From Molossus alvarezi (taxonomy: Eukaryota; Chordata; Mammalia; Chiroptera; Molossidae), in the NCBI GenBank assembly GCA_037176705.1, contig CM073886.1, forward strand, positions 25,529,501 to 25,593,500: a stretch of 64,000 nucleotides of DNA, in the 5' to 3' direction. Each line of letters begins with the position of its first letter. Position 1 is the stretch's first letter. The notes under the pieces were generated by a model. It saw only the letters and a list, made by a program, of their open reading frames with translations, did no database searches and was not told where the DNA came from. Shown one piece after another: positions 23,933 to 35,557 of this stretch. A program made the translations under genes and the position numbers.

Positions 23933-26052
23933 AGCAGTTGTGTTCGTGATGAAGTCAAACAATCTAGGTGGTCAGGAGGAGGGGATTTATTACAAACTCT
24001 GCTCCAGTCACCCAGTGGACTAGAACACAGCAGTTAAAAGGAACAGGGAATGACAGGCCTGAACCTCCAATGCTTTGCATAGTTTAAAAAAAAAAAGTCA
24101 AAAAATATGTACAATATGATACCATTTGTGAGGAGAAATATTCCACCCAAAACACTTCATTTCCTTTGTCTAAACATGTTATCAACACAAAAGCAAAGAA
24201 AAAGAAATGGAAAAACTCAGAATGAACTCGTGACGGCGGTCACTTTGGAAAGGAGGGAGGAGGAGGAGGGAAGTGAGAGCTGGGAGACTAGGAATCCTCT
24301 GCGCAGTGCAGAACGAATAATAAGAAAGACAGTTTTATTCTGTCACTGTCTACTGCTTTTTATATACGAAAACACTGTCAACTCTGCACGCCAATTGGTA
24401 TCTCAGATCTGGTTGACCTTTGTAGTTTATCTGAAAATACAAAAGGGAAAACAGAAAGAACAAAAGTTTGCTGATGTTATGAGTAGCTAAGTGAGCTTTC
24501 CTGAGTTCAAGCCTTGATTTCAGTAATTAGTAAAAAGCCTGCTGTCATTACATCAAGTGCCCTAAATATTCAAGCCTGAGGGTCCCCCCACCCCTCCTCA
24601 TGCAAATGAATTTCTCCAAAGGGTACTTCTGGGAACTGCACATCAGCAAGACAGGAGGCTGTTAGAAAGGCCCAGTCCAGATCTGGGTGAGCATGCCACT
24701 TCCTGAGATGTGCAGGTTTGAGAAGCACTGTGAGGCCACAGCTGAAGTGCCACTGAGCTAATACAGGTGAAAACCCCTCACAGACTGGGAGGTGCTGTTA
24801 AAACGGAGTCTATCCTTGCTGGGGACTCAGGCTGCAATGAGAGACTTCCAAGGAGGAGAGTGTCTTGGAGAAATCTTCATTTTTTTCAAGCAACCTCAGC
24901 TGTGGCTAGACAACTACGATACTGTATTTCAGTGGGGTTTAGGCGAGTCATGAACCAGAAAGAGGAGCGAGGAAGTAAAACACACACACACACACTTACA
25001 CTTAGAACCTTCTAAGACCTTCAGGAGGCCTTTCTGAAAACCTGATCAAAACTGTGACATCTCTTTCCCAGAAACACACACACCCATTTTGCATTATCTT
25101 GCGTATGGTTTAGGAATTCCTGATTTGGGGATAGCATAAAGAAACAAGGAGGTGAAGGGGGGAGAGGGGAAATTTAAAACGAATATATTTTTTTCTAAAA
25201 CAGAAAAAAGTGACAAAGTTTCAACACAAAAGAAATGTAGATGCTTATAAATTATTCAGATCTAGGCAAGCTTATAAATTATTCAGATCTATACAGATGG
25301 AACAAAAAGATCAAAAGTATTTCATCGTGTCACCTGGCTTTGCCACCAGATTAGTTTTGACACTTTCCCACTTAAAACATCACCTTCCCAGACACCTCAA
25401 AGCACCATCTGCTTCACCCAATCCTGGTTGCTCACCCTAGCATTTGATAGGCCTGGGATGGGGTCACAGTTATTTGTGTGCCATCAGGACTCACCTGCCC
25501 CAGGGACTCTGTAAGGGCGCAGGAAACGTTTCTTTCCACAGGGTGAACAATGGACATCTTACCACCAAGAAGTTAAGTTTCTGCTTCATCATGGAAGGGC
25601 TTATAAGAAGTTCAATGCCAGGACTGTCATGGCACAGTGATTGGAGGCCGCTGGCCCAAGGAGGTTCCCCAGAACGACATGGAGGACCAGGTTGAAAGGA
25701 ATCCCACATGTTAATTCCTTCTGCAATACTTTTTAAGGACCTACCTTGTGCGGGCATCACTCCAAGACACTCGGAGCCAGGACAAGCAGTTCCTCCATCC
25801 AGGTGTCCAAGGTCTGTGGCCTCTCAGGGCTCCTTGCCCTGTAAGATAAGTAGGGTCAGAGCACCTATACTCTCTACGTTATGGCTCACAGAACTTCAGA
25901 GGATCAGCCTCTCTCAGGCACCCCCAGACCCTGCATACCTTCGGCATCCCCCCTGCTCATCAAGGTGCAAATGTACCTTGATCATTCAACTCTCTCCATT
26001 CCCTCGGAAGACAAGCTGAAAAAAGCACCTGTTAGACTCTGATTCCCCCTGC
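23933..26052. other. Intergenic single-copy DNA
   Basis: Possible L1 3' traces near 24000-24140 (ATGTACAATATGATACCATT) and a direct repeat GCTTATAAATTATTCAGATC occurring twice at about 25242 and 25270. No gene is recognised. Confidence 0.45.
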
Positions 26053-26888
26053 CAGTGGCTTGTAGTACAAAATACAATATGATGACAATAAATAATAGCA
26101 TATATTATTTAATAAATATAATTAAATTTTACTTTAGTTCTGGGCTCAGCTCATGTGATGTTCTCTCATTTGCTCATTTCTTTTCACTTTTTATAAGGCC
26201 CTGTCACTTCTGCACAATAATTTCAACAACTCAATGAACACCAGAAAAAGGAGGGGGACAATGGAACCAATTTTATCAACTAGTCTGAAGCAATGCTCAG
26301 TGATGCATATTTTAATTCTGAAAATGTTCAATTTTTTTTTTTTATTAATTAGGGAGCAGCAGTGAGGTTGCACACAGATCTCAAGCACCCAGGTGCAGTG
26401 TCTCAGAGCTCCTGTCCGGTGTCTGGGGGTAAAATCAGGGCTTTGCCCACTCACCTACTCAAACCTTGACATTTAAAACAATTTGGTTAACACAACTTCC
26501 TGGTATTTTTAAGTTTCCTATTTGCCTACACACCTGCCTGGTGGACTGGAGACATTCTCAATATGTCTCCATATACCCCACAAGCATCACTGGTGCCAGG
26601 CAGCAAAGACTCAAGTTCTGTGCAGCAAAAAAGCTGCAGACAACCCAAGGCCTAACTCCCAGAAACTGATTAAATCAGTTGTGATAGCGCCACTCAACAG
26701 AACCCATCCAACTACTAAAGAGAATAAAGGTAACACAGGTATGCATAATATCACACTATAGTATACACAGCTATATATATAGTTTACTATACAATATTGT
26801 ATCATTCACATTAAAGTAGAATTTATATGTATTAAATCATATATGCTATTAATTATTGTCATATTGTATTTTGTACTACAAGCCACTG
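26053..26888. repeat. Long inverted-repeat structure of unknown type
   Basis: The left arm starting CAGTGGCTTGTAGTACAAAA at 26053 (about 85 bp) is matched by its reverse complement in the right arm ending at 26888 (about 78 bp). The first 28 bases are identical; after that there are two 3-base gaps and a handful of substitutions. The interior of about 670 bp has no recognisable transposase. The CAGTGG termini resemble hAT-type ends, but the immediate flanks (CCCTGC left, TATTAATT right) show no 8-bp duplication. It could be an old transposon or two opposite copies of an unrecognised repeat. Confidence 0.8.
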
Positions 26889-27029
26889 TATTAATTAACA
26901 CATCATACATTAACTCATTAAACATCATACTGCAACGTCAGGCCATTTGGCTAAAAATAAAAGGGCACGTTTGAGTATACAAACAGAAACATGCGTATCA
27001 ATTATCAGGAGCAGCGGGACTCGGCCCTT

Positions 27030-27165
27030 CCCGCGCACCAGCATCACCTGGAGGGCTGACTGGTTTCGACTCAGACTGCTGGGCTGCAGGTCTGGCTGAG
27101 CCGGAGAACCGGCGTTTCTAACAAGCCCCAGGTGATGCTGCTGGTCCCGGGTCCCACACACACCC
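27030..27165 (+). repeat. MER5-like hAT-Charlie remnant
   Basis: Shows ACCAGCATCACCTGGAGGGC and the downstream TTCTAACAAGCCCCAGGTGA typical of MER5 non-autonomous elements. Old and diverged; at the edge of the tRNA CpG island. Confidence 0.65.
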
Positions 27166-27702
27166 CGGGCTACCCCGGCAATCTGGGGGAAGAGGAGTTT
27201 GGGCTTTTAATTTCAGAAAGCTTTCCTTTCATCCACCACCACCGCAGAGCGCCTGCTCTGGAGGCGTCTAGAAAGGAGAACTGCCACCATACCTCCGCCT
27301 CCTGGGGGCCTCGCCCCAGCGGGGAAACTGAGGCTCCGAGCCGGTCGTCCGAGGTCGTGGAGAGGCTCTGGCGGAGCTGGGTGCTGAACCCCAGGCTCTG
27401 AGACGCCGGCGTGCGTCCCGCCCTCTCCGAGTTCCAGACGCCTCCAGACGGGGCCGAAGAGACTCAGAGCCGCCGTCCCAGAGTGTGGGGCGTCCGAGGG
27501 ACCCCCAGCCCGGCGTGCGGCCCCGAGTCCGCCCGAGCGGCCAGCGTGCGCCTGCTGCAGTCCCGCCTTATCCCGCCGGCCGCGGCGAGGGGGCGGGGCC
27601 GCGAGCCCGGGCAGACGTGCGCGCGGTCGTGCTCGTGCCCGCGGGGCGAGCTCACGGGAGTGGAGACAGGATAGACGCTCGCCGAGCCGCCATTCTAACG
27701 CA

Positions 27703-27774
27703 GGCGCGGTGGCCAAGTGGTAAGGCGTCGGTCTCGTAAACCGAAGATCACGGGTTCGAACCCCGTCCGTGCCT
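27703..27774 (+). tRNA. tRNA-Thr, anticodon CGT
   Basis: A 72-base cloverleaf. The acceptor stem GGCGCGG pairs with CCGTGCC with one G-U pair, and the discriminator is T at 27774. The anticodon stem TCGGT/ACCGA encloses loop CTCGTAA with anticodon CGT at 27735-27737, reading ACG threonine codons. The internal A box (TGGCCAAGTGG) and B box (GGTTCGAACCC) are intact, and no intron is present. Its place between MRTFB and the miR-193b cluster matches a tRNA-Thr-CGT gene I recall in the human interval. It looks functional, unlike the SINE heads elsewhere, which lack the 3' acceptor strand. Confidence 0.97.
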
Positions 27775-27803
27775 GACCCATGTCTTCCTTCCCGCGGGGA
27801 GAC

Positions 27804-27808
27804 TTTTT
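27804..27808 (+). terminator. Pol III terminator of tRNA-Thr
   Basis: A run of five T residues about 30 bases after the tRNA 3' end, the first T-run of four or more downstream, as expected for RNA polymerase III release. Confidence 0.8.
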
Positions 27809-28350
27809 AGAGGTGGAACCACTTTTCACAGCGCTCCCCAGTAGTTTACTCTCCCGGGATGTCCTGTTCAGATCTTCACCCCCCCGGTCCCGACCGGACC
27901 AACTATTTTCACTCAGTTTGCGTTCAGGCTCGACTCCCGCCCTTGCAGGCTGGGGGGCCTGCCCAGCGGCGGCGCCGCAAACTTAACCCGCCTGGCATTG
28001 CGGCCCCTGGCCCCCGGCGCTGCCTCCCCGGGGGAAGCTGGAGGGCTCTGGGGGGTCGCAAACTCCAGGGCCCCCGGAGTCACCTAGACACGTACAACAG
28101 ATGGCACTTGGCTCCAGAGCCGCGCAGCACGTTCCTGCTCTTCGCAGTCCACGTTACCCTCCAAAGAGAACCGTCGCTCCTGACGCCGAGCCCGCGGCCG
28201 AGTCAGCCGCAGTCTGGCCTGCTATTTCACAAAGGGCAGCCAGGGCAGGCTCTGCATTAGGGAGAGGAAATCCTGCCCCGACCCGGAGCAGCTCTGACGA
28301 GAAAACGGAAGCCTCTCTCCGGCCTCCGGTCGCCCCTCTGTGAAATGGGT

Positions 28351-30750
28351 CTCGGGCCAGCGTCGGCGCTGGGGAAGCAGCTGCCCGAGAGACGGGCCTG
28401 AGGAGATGGAGCTCGGGGCGTAGGCACCCGTTTCCTTCGCACCAGGAAAGGATGCACACGAGTGTGCCGTATAGAGATTATGCCACGACCTCAGTCAACC
28501 TCCAGAAAATTGTGTAATCTGAAAGCCAGTCTGATCTAAATTGGGGAAACCGAGATCAGCCTGAGATACCTATTTGACGGAGGCATTAACGGAGCTCCTG
28601 GTATGCGCCTGGTGGAGCGGATCTGGGGGTACCTCGGGGACCAGCCAGATCAGGGTGGGCTTTCTCTTGATGGGGGGGGGATGGATGGAGTGGGGAGCGA
28701 GAGTCTGGCAGGAGCAGACAGCGGGTAAGAGTCCTGACTCCACAAGCAGTGGTTGAACTTGAGCTTGATCAGCACCCCTGGAGGACTTGTTAAAACACCG
28801 ATCTCTGGGCCCACCTCCACTGCCTCCGCCTTCAGTCATTCTGAGCCAGGGGCCTGGTCATTTACATGTCTACCTCCCTCCCAAATGGTGGTGGTGGTGC
28901 TGCTGCTGCTGCTGGTGTCCCGAGACCGGTAACTACAGCTACATTCTAATCCCGGGAACACGTGTGTTTGCACGTATGCAAATATGTAAGTTAACATAAA
29001 AACAGGGAATGCCAGTCCTCACACTTCAGCCTGAGGATCGCGTTAAAATTCAGGTTCTAACTCTGTCAGTCTGGGGCGGAGGCCAAGACTGGATTTCCAA
29101 CTTTCCTCTGGTCGAGCTGGTGCCAGCGGGTCCCCGCCCTCACTGAGTACCCGAGGAGAGAAGGATCCACACCAGAGTAACAGTTGTTGCCTCTACAGAG
29201 CGTTGGGGAGCTGTTGAAAGGGTTCCTTCACTTCTTACCTTGTAAAATTTCACATTGTTTGGATTTTCTACAAGATGACTCTATTACATGTGTAATTTTT
29301 TTCCAGAATAACCTCCAAAGACCACAAACACAAAGATAACCTATTAGAAAGCAGGCAAATTAGAACCATCCAGAAGGAAGACAGTTACATGATGAGTGTT
29401 CTCTTCTCTCCACTGGGGCATCCACTCATTTCTTGTTTAAGTGCCACAAAAGAACACTTGTAGTCCTCTCGGTTAAACAAATAAAAAAGGACCACACTGC
29501 CCCCCACAGGTAGGCCAGGATCTGGGGAGCTATTCACACAGATCTTCCTGTCCTCCCCAGAATGAAGCGGCACTGCCCTGTGACATTATCCTCGGAAAAA
29601 CTCCACTGTCATCCACACCCACCATTGCCCTCACCCCACTCTCTGCCCCAGGTGAAGAATGGACTTGAGAAAAAAGCACTTTACCTAATGTACTGTAGGT
29701 ATTATTTATGCCCAACAAATTGCACAAAATATCTAAGGGTTTATATTCATGTGTGGAGTCCTGTTTGCTCTTTATTTGTTTTGTTTTTGAGCCTGGAAGA
29801 TTACACATGAATCTCAAAGCTGTCACCTCTGGTTGAAAGTGTGTGTGAGGGGGTGCCACAGAGCTGTAAAACCAGTTTGGCACAGGCTGCAGAATCAGAA
29901 ACAAGTGAGCAAAACCCTGAATTCAGCTCCTCTAGACACTTAAATGAGTAAAACCCATCATGTGTCTGAATAAGCAAGACATTATATGTTGACTTAAGTT
30001 ACTTGTGTTCATGGATATACAAAGCTGTGTTTGGATTTCTATAACTTTTGTATGAATCTCATGTCTGAAAGTCACCTTGAAGTCAGTAGTCTTTGTTCTG
30101 TGAAGAATCAGTCTGGTCTCCCTTATGTAAAGGGAAGATAAGGCTGGGGTTGGGAGGAGAGGCAGATAAAACTGAGCCTAGAGGGTTCCTCTGAGACCTT
30201 GCTGTGCAAACTTAACCATTGGAGAGAAAGTGGATTTGCTTAAGGAGCCCAGGGCTTTCTGAGAAAGAAGAAATTAAACTCTTCCAACCTATCTCCCTGT
30301 TATTCAAAGCTAGGGAGACCTGTAAGGGCAGATCATGATGGTCAGTGGCAGAGAAAGGTTCAATGGACTTTGAAACTGAAGAGGGGCATCCAGAATCCTA
30401 GTGTTAGCAAGGAAGGGAGATGATTGTCAACAGAGGCTGCACTGGAGCAAGTTTTAACAGTGCCGCCTGTGGCAACATGAAGCAAGAGCAAAGCTAAATT
30501 GATTCCACCTGGCATCTACCAAGAACTGGTGGGAGCCATGGAGCCACTATTGAACCTCTCTGTGCCTCAGGTTCTCCCATTCTAAAATTGGAATGACATA
30601 TTCACTCCATTCCCCTCTCATGGAGTTCTTCTGACCACAAACTGTAACCATCCACCTGCCAGGATGCAAATGCTGATCCATCTACCTCATGGCATCATGG
30701 GTAGCCATTAAAAAGAATGAAAAAAAAAAAAGAAAGAAAGAAAAAAAAAT
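28351..30750. other. Intergenic DNA between CpG island and SINE array
   Basis: Two MER5-like remnants lie near 28747-28862 (plus, starting CAGTGGTTGAACTTGAGC) and 29008-29140 (minus). A short GGT/GCT trinucleotide run sits at about 28887-28913. No gene is recognised in the rest. Confidence 0.45.
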
Positions 30751-31005
30751 GCCCTGGCCGGTTTGGCTCAGCGGTTAGAGCGTCGGCCTGCGGTCCTGAG
30801 AGACCCGGGTTCAGTTCCCGCTAAGGGCACGTACCTCGGTTGCAGTTTGTCCCCGGCCCTGGTCGGTTGTGCGGGTGGCAGCCACTTGATGTGTTCCTTT
30901 CACATGGATGTTTCTCTCTCTCTCTGTTCCTCTCTCTCCCTCCCACTCTACCTGAATAAAAAATGGAAAAATGTCCTCGGGTGAGGATAAAAAATAAATA
31001 AATAA
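30751..31005 (+). mobile_element. Ves SINE, first of a second three-SINE array
   Basis: Long subtype, near-consensus head GCCCTGGCCGGTTTGGCTCA and full tail ending in AAATAAATAAATAAA. AAAAAGAATG flanks both sides, with an A-rich AAAG stretch just upstream. Confidence 0.93.
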
Positions 31006-31020
31006 ATAAAAAGAATGCCC

Positions 31021-31255
31021 AGCCCTAGCCAGTGTGGCTCAGTTGGTTAGGTGTGATCCGAGCATCAGAAGGTTGCTGGTTCGATTCTGGTCAGGGCACA
31101 TGTCCAGGTTGCAGGCTTGATCTCCAGTAGAAGGTGTGCAGGAGGCAGTCGATGGATGTTTTTCTCTCACATTGATGTTTCTCTGTCGCTCTCCTTCTCC
31201 CTTCCTCTCTCTCTAAAAATCAATAAAAACACTTTTTAAAATAATAATAAATAAA
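31021..31255 (+). mobile_element. Ves SINE, second of array
   Basis: Short-tail subtype: AGCCCTAGCCAGTGTGGCTC, GGTTGCTGGTTCGATTCTGG, GTGTGCAGGAGGCAGTCG and CTAAAAATCAATAAAAAC tail. Same orientation as its neighbours. Confidence 0.88.
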
Positions 31256-31260
31256 AATAA

Positions 31261-31440
31261 TGCCCTGACCAGATAGTTCAGTTGGTTAGAGTGTTGCCTC
31301 AATATGCCAAGGTTGTGGGTGTGATCCCACCCCCATCAGGGCACATACAAGAATAAACCAATGAATGCATAAATAAGAGAACAACAAATCCATGTTTCTC
31401 TCACCCTTTCTCTCTCTAAGATCAATAAATAAAATTTTTT
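31261..31440 (+). mobile_element. Diverged bat SINE, third of array
   Basis: A distinct older subtype: GCCCTGACCAGATAGTTCAG, CAATATGCCAAGGTTGTGGG, CATCAGGGCACATACAAG, then AACCAATGAATGCATAAAT, AACAACAAATCCATG and an AGATCAATAAATAAA tail. It lacks the GGCATGCAGGAGG block of the other copies. Confidence 0.82.
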
Positions 31441-31499
31441 AAAAGAATGATTGATTTATTGATCTGAAGGGGTGATAAATGAGATACTATTAAGTAAGA

Positions 31500-31830
31500 A
31501 AAGCTGATGTCCTGTTTTTGTTTTACCGCTTTATTGAAGTATACTTGATATAACAAAAAACATATCTTTAATGTATATAATTTAGTGAGTTTGGCTATAT
31601 GCATACACTTGTGATACCATGACCACAGGCAAGGTAATAGACCTATCCATCACCTTCAAGTTTCCTGTGCCCTTTGTATTTTTTTTGCACATGTGATAAG
31701 AACACTTGACATCTACCCTTTTAACAATTTGTAAGCACATAGTGCAGTATTGTTAAGTACAGGCATTCTGTTTCCCTGCAATCTCTAGAACGTATTCATC
31801 TGCTATCACAGTGACTTTTGTTGGTGTCCT
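31500..31830 (-). repeat. Antisense L1 3'UTR remnant
   Basis: Contains CGCTTTATTGAAGTATACTT, GTGATACCATGACCACAGGC and ACACTTGACATCTACCC, which read as the reverse strand of an old L1M 3'UTR. No coding content. Confidence 0.65.
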
Positions 31831-33165
31831 GTTTTTGTAAAGGTAAATAAGCATATTTATCAATACACGTATGAATGTATACATTGGTTTCTCAGAACGT
31901 AAAGAAAGTCCACACCTTAGGCGGAAGGTTCTATGTCATGTTCCTGACTATGAATTCCTTCAGATGGGGTGAGAAGTAGAGAGGAATCACACAGAAAATT
32001 ACTACTTTTATTCCTTATATCGTGGCCTCCAAAAGAGAATCTGTGTTCCTTTCGGATTCACTATGTTTGCAGCAAAAAGAAATAGAACAAGAAGAAAAAA
32101 AGGAGAAAATGTAGAGACAGCAGATGTCAGGGCTCCGGAGAGCAGAGGCGTTAACAGGGCTGGCACTGTGTCGCGAGGACGCCTAGTCTGCAGTGGAAAA
32201 GCCGGCTCCTGTCGTCCAAACTGACCCTGTCGGAGGAGAGGCCTCCCGGCCACTGCCCTGGCGCGGCTCTCCTCTGGGCTGACGTCACACGCTTTGAAAA
32301 CCGACCTTAAAGAATTAAAAAACGGGACTCTTAAGAGAGTGAGTGGTTCGTTACTGTGCGTGAACTGAGAAGCACATTTCAAAACCAGAAGCGTATTTCA
32401 GGCATGAGAAGCACTTGAAAGAAAATATTGTGGCAGGCCTCTGGAAGCGACAGACGTTGTTTATGTCACATCAACTTGAGTTTTGCTTAGCAAATCACCA
32501 GGCTGGTGCACAACAAACATTTCTCGAGACTGCATTCCCTTCGGCCCCCTCCCTGCCCTTCAAACGCAGGTGAGCAGAGCTGAGTTTTACTGACTGTGGG
32601 CAAAAGAAGAACCTCTGAACCTGAGGCCCAGCTGGATGCCAAATCTTAACCTTTCTTGAAACACACCCAGATAAGAAACCCACATCTTCCTTTGAGAAGT
32701 GTTGGCGGAGAGACTCTGAGATGGCCCTAGTTATCCTTGCCTTGGGTAGTCACACCCTTGTGTCATTCTTTCCTCTTAAGAGTGAGTGGGACTGTGACCT
32801 GCTTCCAACCAGGAAAGCACAGCAAAGGTGACATGGTGTCACTTGTCTGTTACATAAGACGGCAACACCCATCTTGCTAGCAGACTCTCTCTCTCTCTCA
32901 CTAGTTTGGTGAAACAAATGGCCACGTTGGAGAGGCCTGGGGTGACAAGAAACAGCGAGCATCTTCTGGCCAATAACCAGGAAAAAACTGAAGCCCTCAG
33001 CTCTGTGCGCTTGCAGGACTGAGTTCTCTGTTTCCTTGGCCCCGAAAGGCCTCTCTCCAGTCCTTGCACAGTGTGTCCCTACGTTTGTGGCTCATGTTCC
33101 AAATCTCTCTGACTTCCCTTTCTACCACACCTTTCTCATGCAAGTTGAAGGGAGGTCTCTGCTTT
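31831..33165. other. Intergenic DNA with a CpG-richer patch
   Basis: The stretch 32100-32300 is CpG-richer than its surroundings and holds a palindromic TGACGTCA (32280-32287), a full cAMP-response-type site. No gene is recognised. Confidence 0.4.
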
Positions 33166-33169
33166 TAAA

Positions 33170-33345
33170 GGTTCGTGGATTTAGATTGGGTGTACCTGGA
33201 GAATCCAAACTAATCTTCCTATTTAAAAGTCTATTGCCTTAATTACATCTGTAAAGTCCCTTTTCCATGAAACATAACATATGCATAGGTTCCAGGGATG
33301 AGCGTTTGGACATGTTTAGGAGAGCATCATTTTGCCTACCGCAAC
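33170..33345 (+). repeat. MLT1-like LTR fragment
   Basis: Matches the 3' half of MLT1 (ERVL-MaLR) LTRs in order: GTGGATTTAGATTGGG, CCTTAATTACATCTGTAAAG, CATATGCATAGGTTCCAGGG and CATTTTGCCTACCGC. Old, solo and non-coding. Confidence 0.65.
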
Positions 33346-33389
33346 CATTGACCTGCTCATCCGATTGGTCACAGCCTAAACCTCTCTCC

Positions 33390-33830
33390 AAACAGTCACT
33401 TCTGTGTTGCTTCTAGACCTCACTGTGCCATTTCTTCTTTGATGTCTGGTGTCTGGACTACTGCAGTAGACCCCTAGCTAATATCCCTTGCTTTCAGTCT
33501 TCTGTCTTCCAGCCCCTTCCTCTGTCACCTCACCTCTCTCAAATACAGCCGTGAACATGTCACTCTCATCCTTCAGGCCTTCACAAAGAGGCCCACCAGC
33601 ACCAAGACAAATCCCAACTCCTCAGCGTGGCATCCAGGACCCAATCATGCCTCCTATCGTGCCTCCTCCTGCTCTTGGCACACCAGCCTTTGTTATCCCT
33701 TCATTTAAATCCGTTCCTAAGTCCTCTGTGCCTGTGCATATGCTGTTCCCTCTGCCTATAATGTCCTTTCTCCACTTGCATCTTCCTGGAAAACTCCTAC
33801 TCATGCCACAAAACCTTATCTTACTATTAC
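33390..33830 (+). repeat. L2-like LINE remnant
   Basis: Shows the L2 3'-end pattern: AAATCCCAACTCCTCAGCGT, CCTGTGCATATGCTGTTCCC followed by TCTGCCTATAATG, and GGAAAACTCCTACTCATG. The 116-codon frame here is a consequence of this repeat rather than a gene. Confidence 0.65.
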
Positions 33831-34109
33831 TAAATTAACGATTAATTTGAATCGTTCCTCAACCTCTGTCGGAGTTAGTTGCTACTTCCTCTAAGCACCG
33901 CCTGCACCTTGGGTTTATCGCTTTTATTGCACCTATCACAAGATGTTACATTTACTAGTTTACATGCCCATGTTATCTCTTAAGAGACCAGAGGCTGAAA
34001 GCTCAAATGCCCACAGGAGCCAGACAGATCAAGCGCACATATAAAGCCATGTGGGTATAAGTCAACAGGTACTAGCTGGGGACTGAAACTTGAGAGTTAG
34101 GCTAAAGGC

Positions 34110-34440
34110 CACCACGTTTCTGAGAACCCCATGTAGACGAGACCCAGGAATCCGACTCAGAGATGTCAACCATGGGGAAATTCTCGTGCGTGTACACTAG
34201 GCTGCTCACGGCAGCAGTGAGGAGAATGGAAGGACAAACCGTGGTGTGCTCACAGAGTTGAATTAAGTTCAGCAGTTCAGATGAATGAACTATAACTACA
34301 TCACTCAACACGGAAAAAAGCTCACAAAATGTGGAACAAAGAAAAGGCAGGCATAGAAAGATAGTGCAGCATGATACCATTTCCACAGCGTCAACATCAT
34401 GCAGACAAACAATGCCCTGTTTGTTGTTCCTGGCTACACA
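34110..34440 (+). repeat. Decayed L1 3'-end remnant
   Basis: GATGAATGAACTATAACTAC followed by an ACATCACTCAACACGG block and CAGCATGATACCATTTCC resemble the conserved 3' end of L1M ORF2. No frame survives. Confidence 0.5.
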
Positions 34441-34529
34441 GGTAATAAAAGCTTCGAAGCCTGACTGAGCGAGCTAAGATCTCAACTCCGGACAGACGGC
34501 GCTGTCAGTGGGACATCAGAAGATGCTGT

Positions 34530-34711
34530 GCCCTGGCCGGGTGGCTCAGTTGGTTGGAGTATGTCCTGTGCACCAGAAGGTCACCAGTCAGGTCACGGCA
34601 TATAACCAGGTTACAGGTTCAATCCCCTGCTGGAGTGCGTGAGGGAGGTGGCCAATCCATGTTTCTCTTTCTCCCTTCCTCTCTCTCTAAAATCAATGGA
34701 AAAAAAAAAAA
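34530..34711 (+). mobile_element. Ves-like SINE, diverged
   Basis: GCCCTGGCCGGGTGGCTCAG head followed by GTGCACCAGAAGGTCACC, GGTTACAGGTTCAATCCCC and an AAAATCAATGG poly(A) tail. It lacks part of the central region and is an older subtype. Confidence 0.85.
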
Positions 34712-34810
34712 GAAGAAGATGAACTGAGATGCAAAAAGGGCACATGGGAGGTCTTAGTTGACTCTGGATTTGATTTATATATTAATTAAGCTGCCGATAG
34801 GCACATAGCT

Positions 34811-34820
34811 ATTTATTCAT

Positions 34821-34850
<30 letters not shown>
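34811..34850. repeat. ATTT tetranucleotide repeat (SINE tail)
   Basis: About nine ATTT units abut the poly(A) tail end of the minus-strand Ves SINE that follows. It is likely a tail-derived microsatellite. Confidence 0.9.
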
Positions 34851-34852
<2 letters not shown>

Positions 34853-35078
34853 TCCTCACCCAAGGACATTTTTCGATATTTTGTTCAGATAGAGTGGGAG
34901 GGAGAGAGAGAGAGAAACATCAACATGAAAGCGACACATCGAGTGGTTGCCATCCACACGACCCAACCAGGGCCGGGGACAAACTGCAACCAAGGTACGT
35001 GCCCTTAGCGGGAACCGAACCCGGGTCTCTCCAGACTGCAGGCCGACGCTCTAACCGCTGAGCCAAACCGGCCAGGGC
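34851..35078 (-). mobile_element. Ves SINE (long subtype)
   Basis: Minus-strand copy, ATCCTCACCCAAGGACATTT to GAGCCAAACCGGCCAGGGC. Flanks GCTATTTATTCATTTATT and GCTATTCATTTATTT indicate the target duplication, including the ATTT tract. Confidence 0.94.
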
Positions 35079-35557
35079 TATTCATTTATTTTTTTGATTG
35101 GCCTCCAATATGTCATAATTTAAAGTAAAAAAAAAAGCGGGCCTACTGTGGTCTCACATCTCAGCACGCTCACCAACCTGAACCAGCACGGAGCCGGGCA
35201 CGTAAACCACAAGGAAAACACTGCTCTCATTTTCTGAACGGAACAACTGAAGGAAAGAGAGAGGCCCTTTCCCCAGGCTCCGCAGGATTTACTGGTATTG
35301 GGTTCGGGGTTGGAGAAGCATGGGCAAACGTAAACCGCCCAGGCCTGGGCCTCCCCCAGCACCAGCCCTCCCTGGGTCAGCTTGATCCAGACCTTTACAG
35401 AATGTGGCATCCCAAGGCCACGTCGGTCCACTACCCGAAAGGAACAGGACAGCCATTCAGATCTCCACTCTGGACTTCCAGAAGACGTCAGAGGGCTGTT
35501 AGCAGTGAGGGGCTCCAATAATAACACAACTCCATGGCTTTAAAGGTATTCCCATTC

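Larger units (their letters stand above)
27240..28350. promoter_or_regulatory. CpG island around the tRNA-Thr gene
   Basis: Sustained G+C-rich and CpG-dense sequence (for example CCGGCCGCGGCGAGGGGGCG near 27577) against AT-rich surroundings. The only gene recognised inside is tRNA-Thr. Open frames across it in several reading frames are what GC-rich DNA gives by chance. Whether it also holds a Pol II promoter cannot be decided from sequence alone. Confidence 0.7.

Noticed and set aside
27213..27716. 167-codon minus-strand frame next to the tRNA gene
   Set aside because: GC-rich CpG-island artefact running across an old MER5-like remnant edge; no recognisable domain.
33488..33838. 116-codon proline-rich frame
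   Set aside because: It coincides with an L2-like 3'-end remnant.
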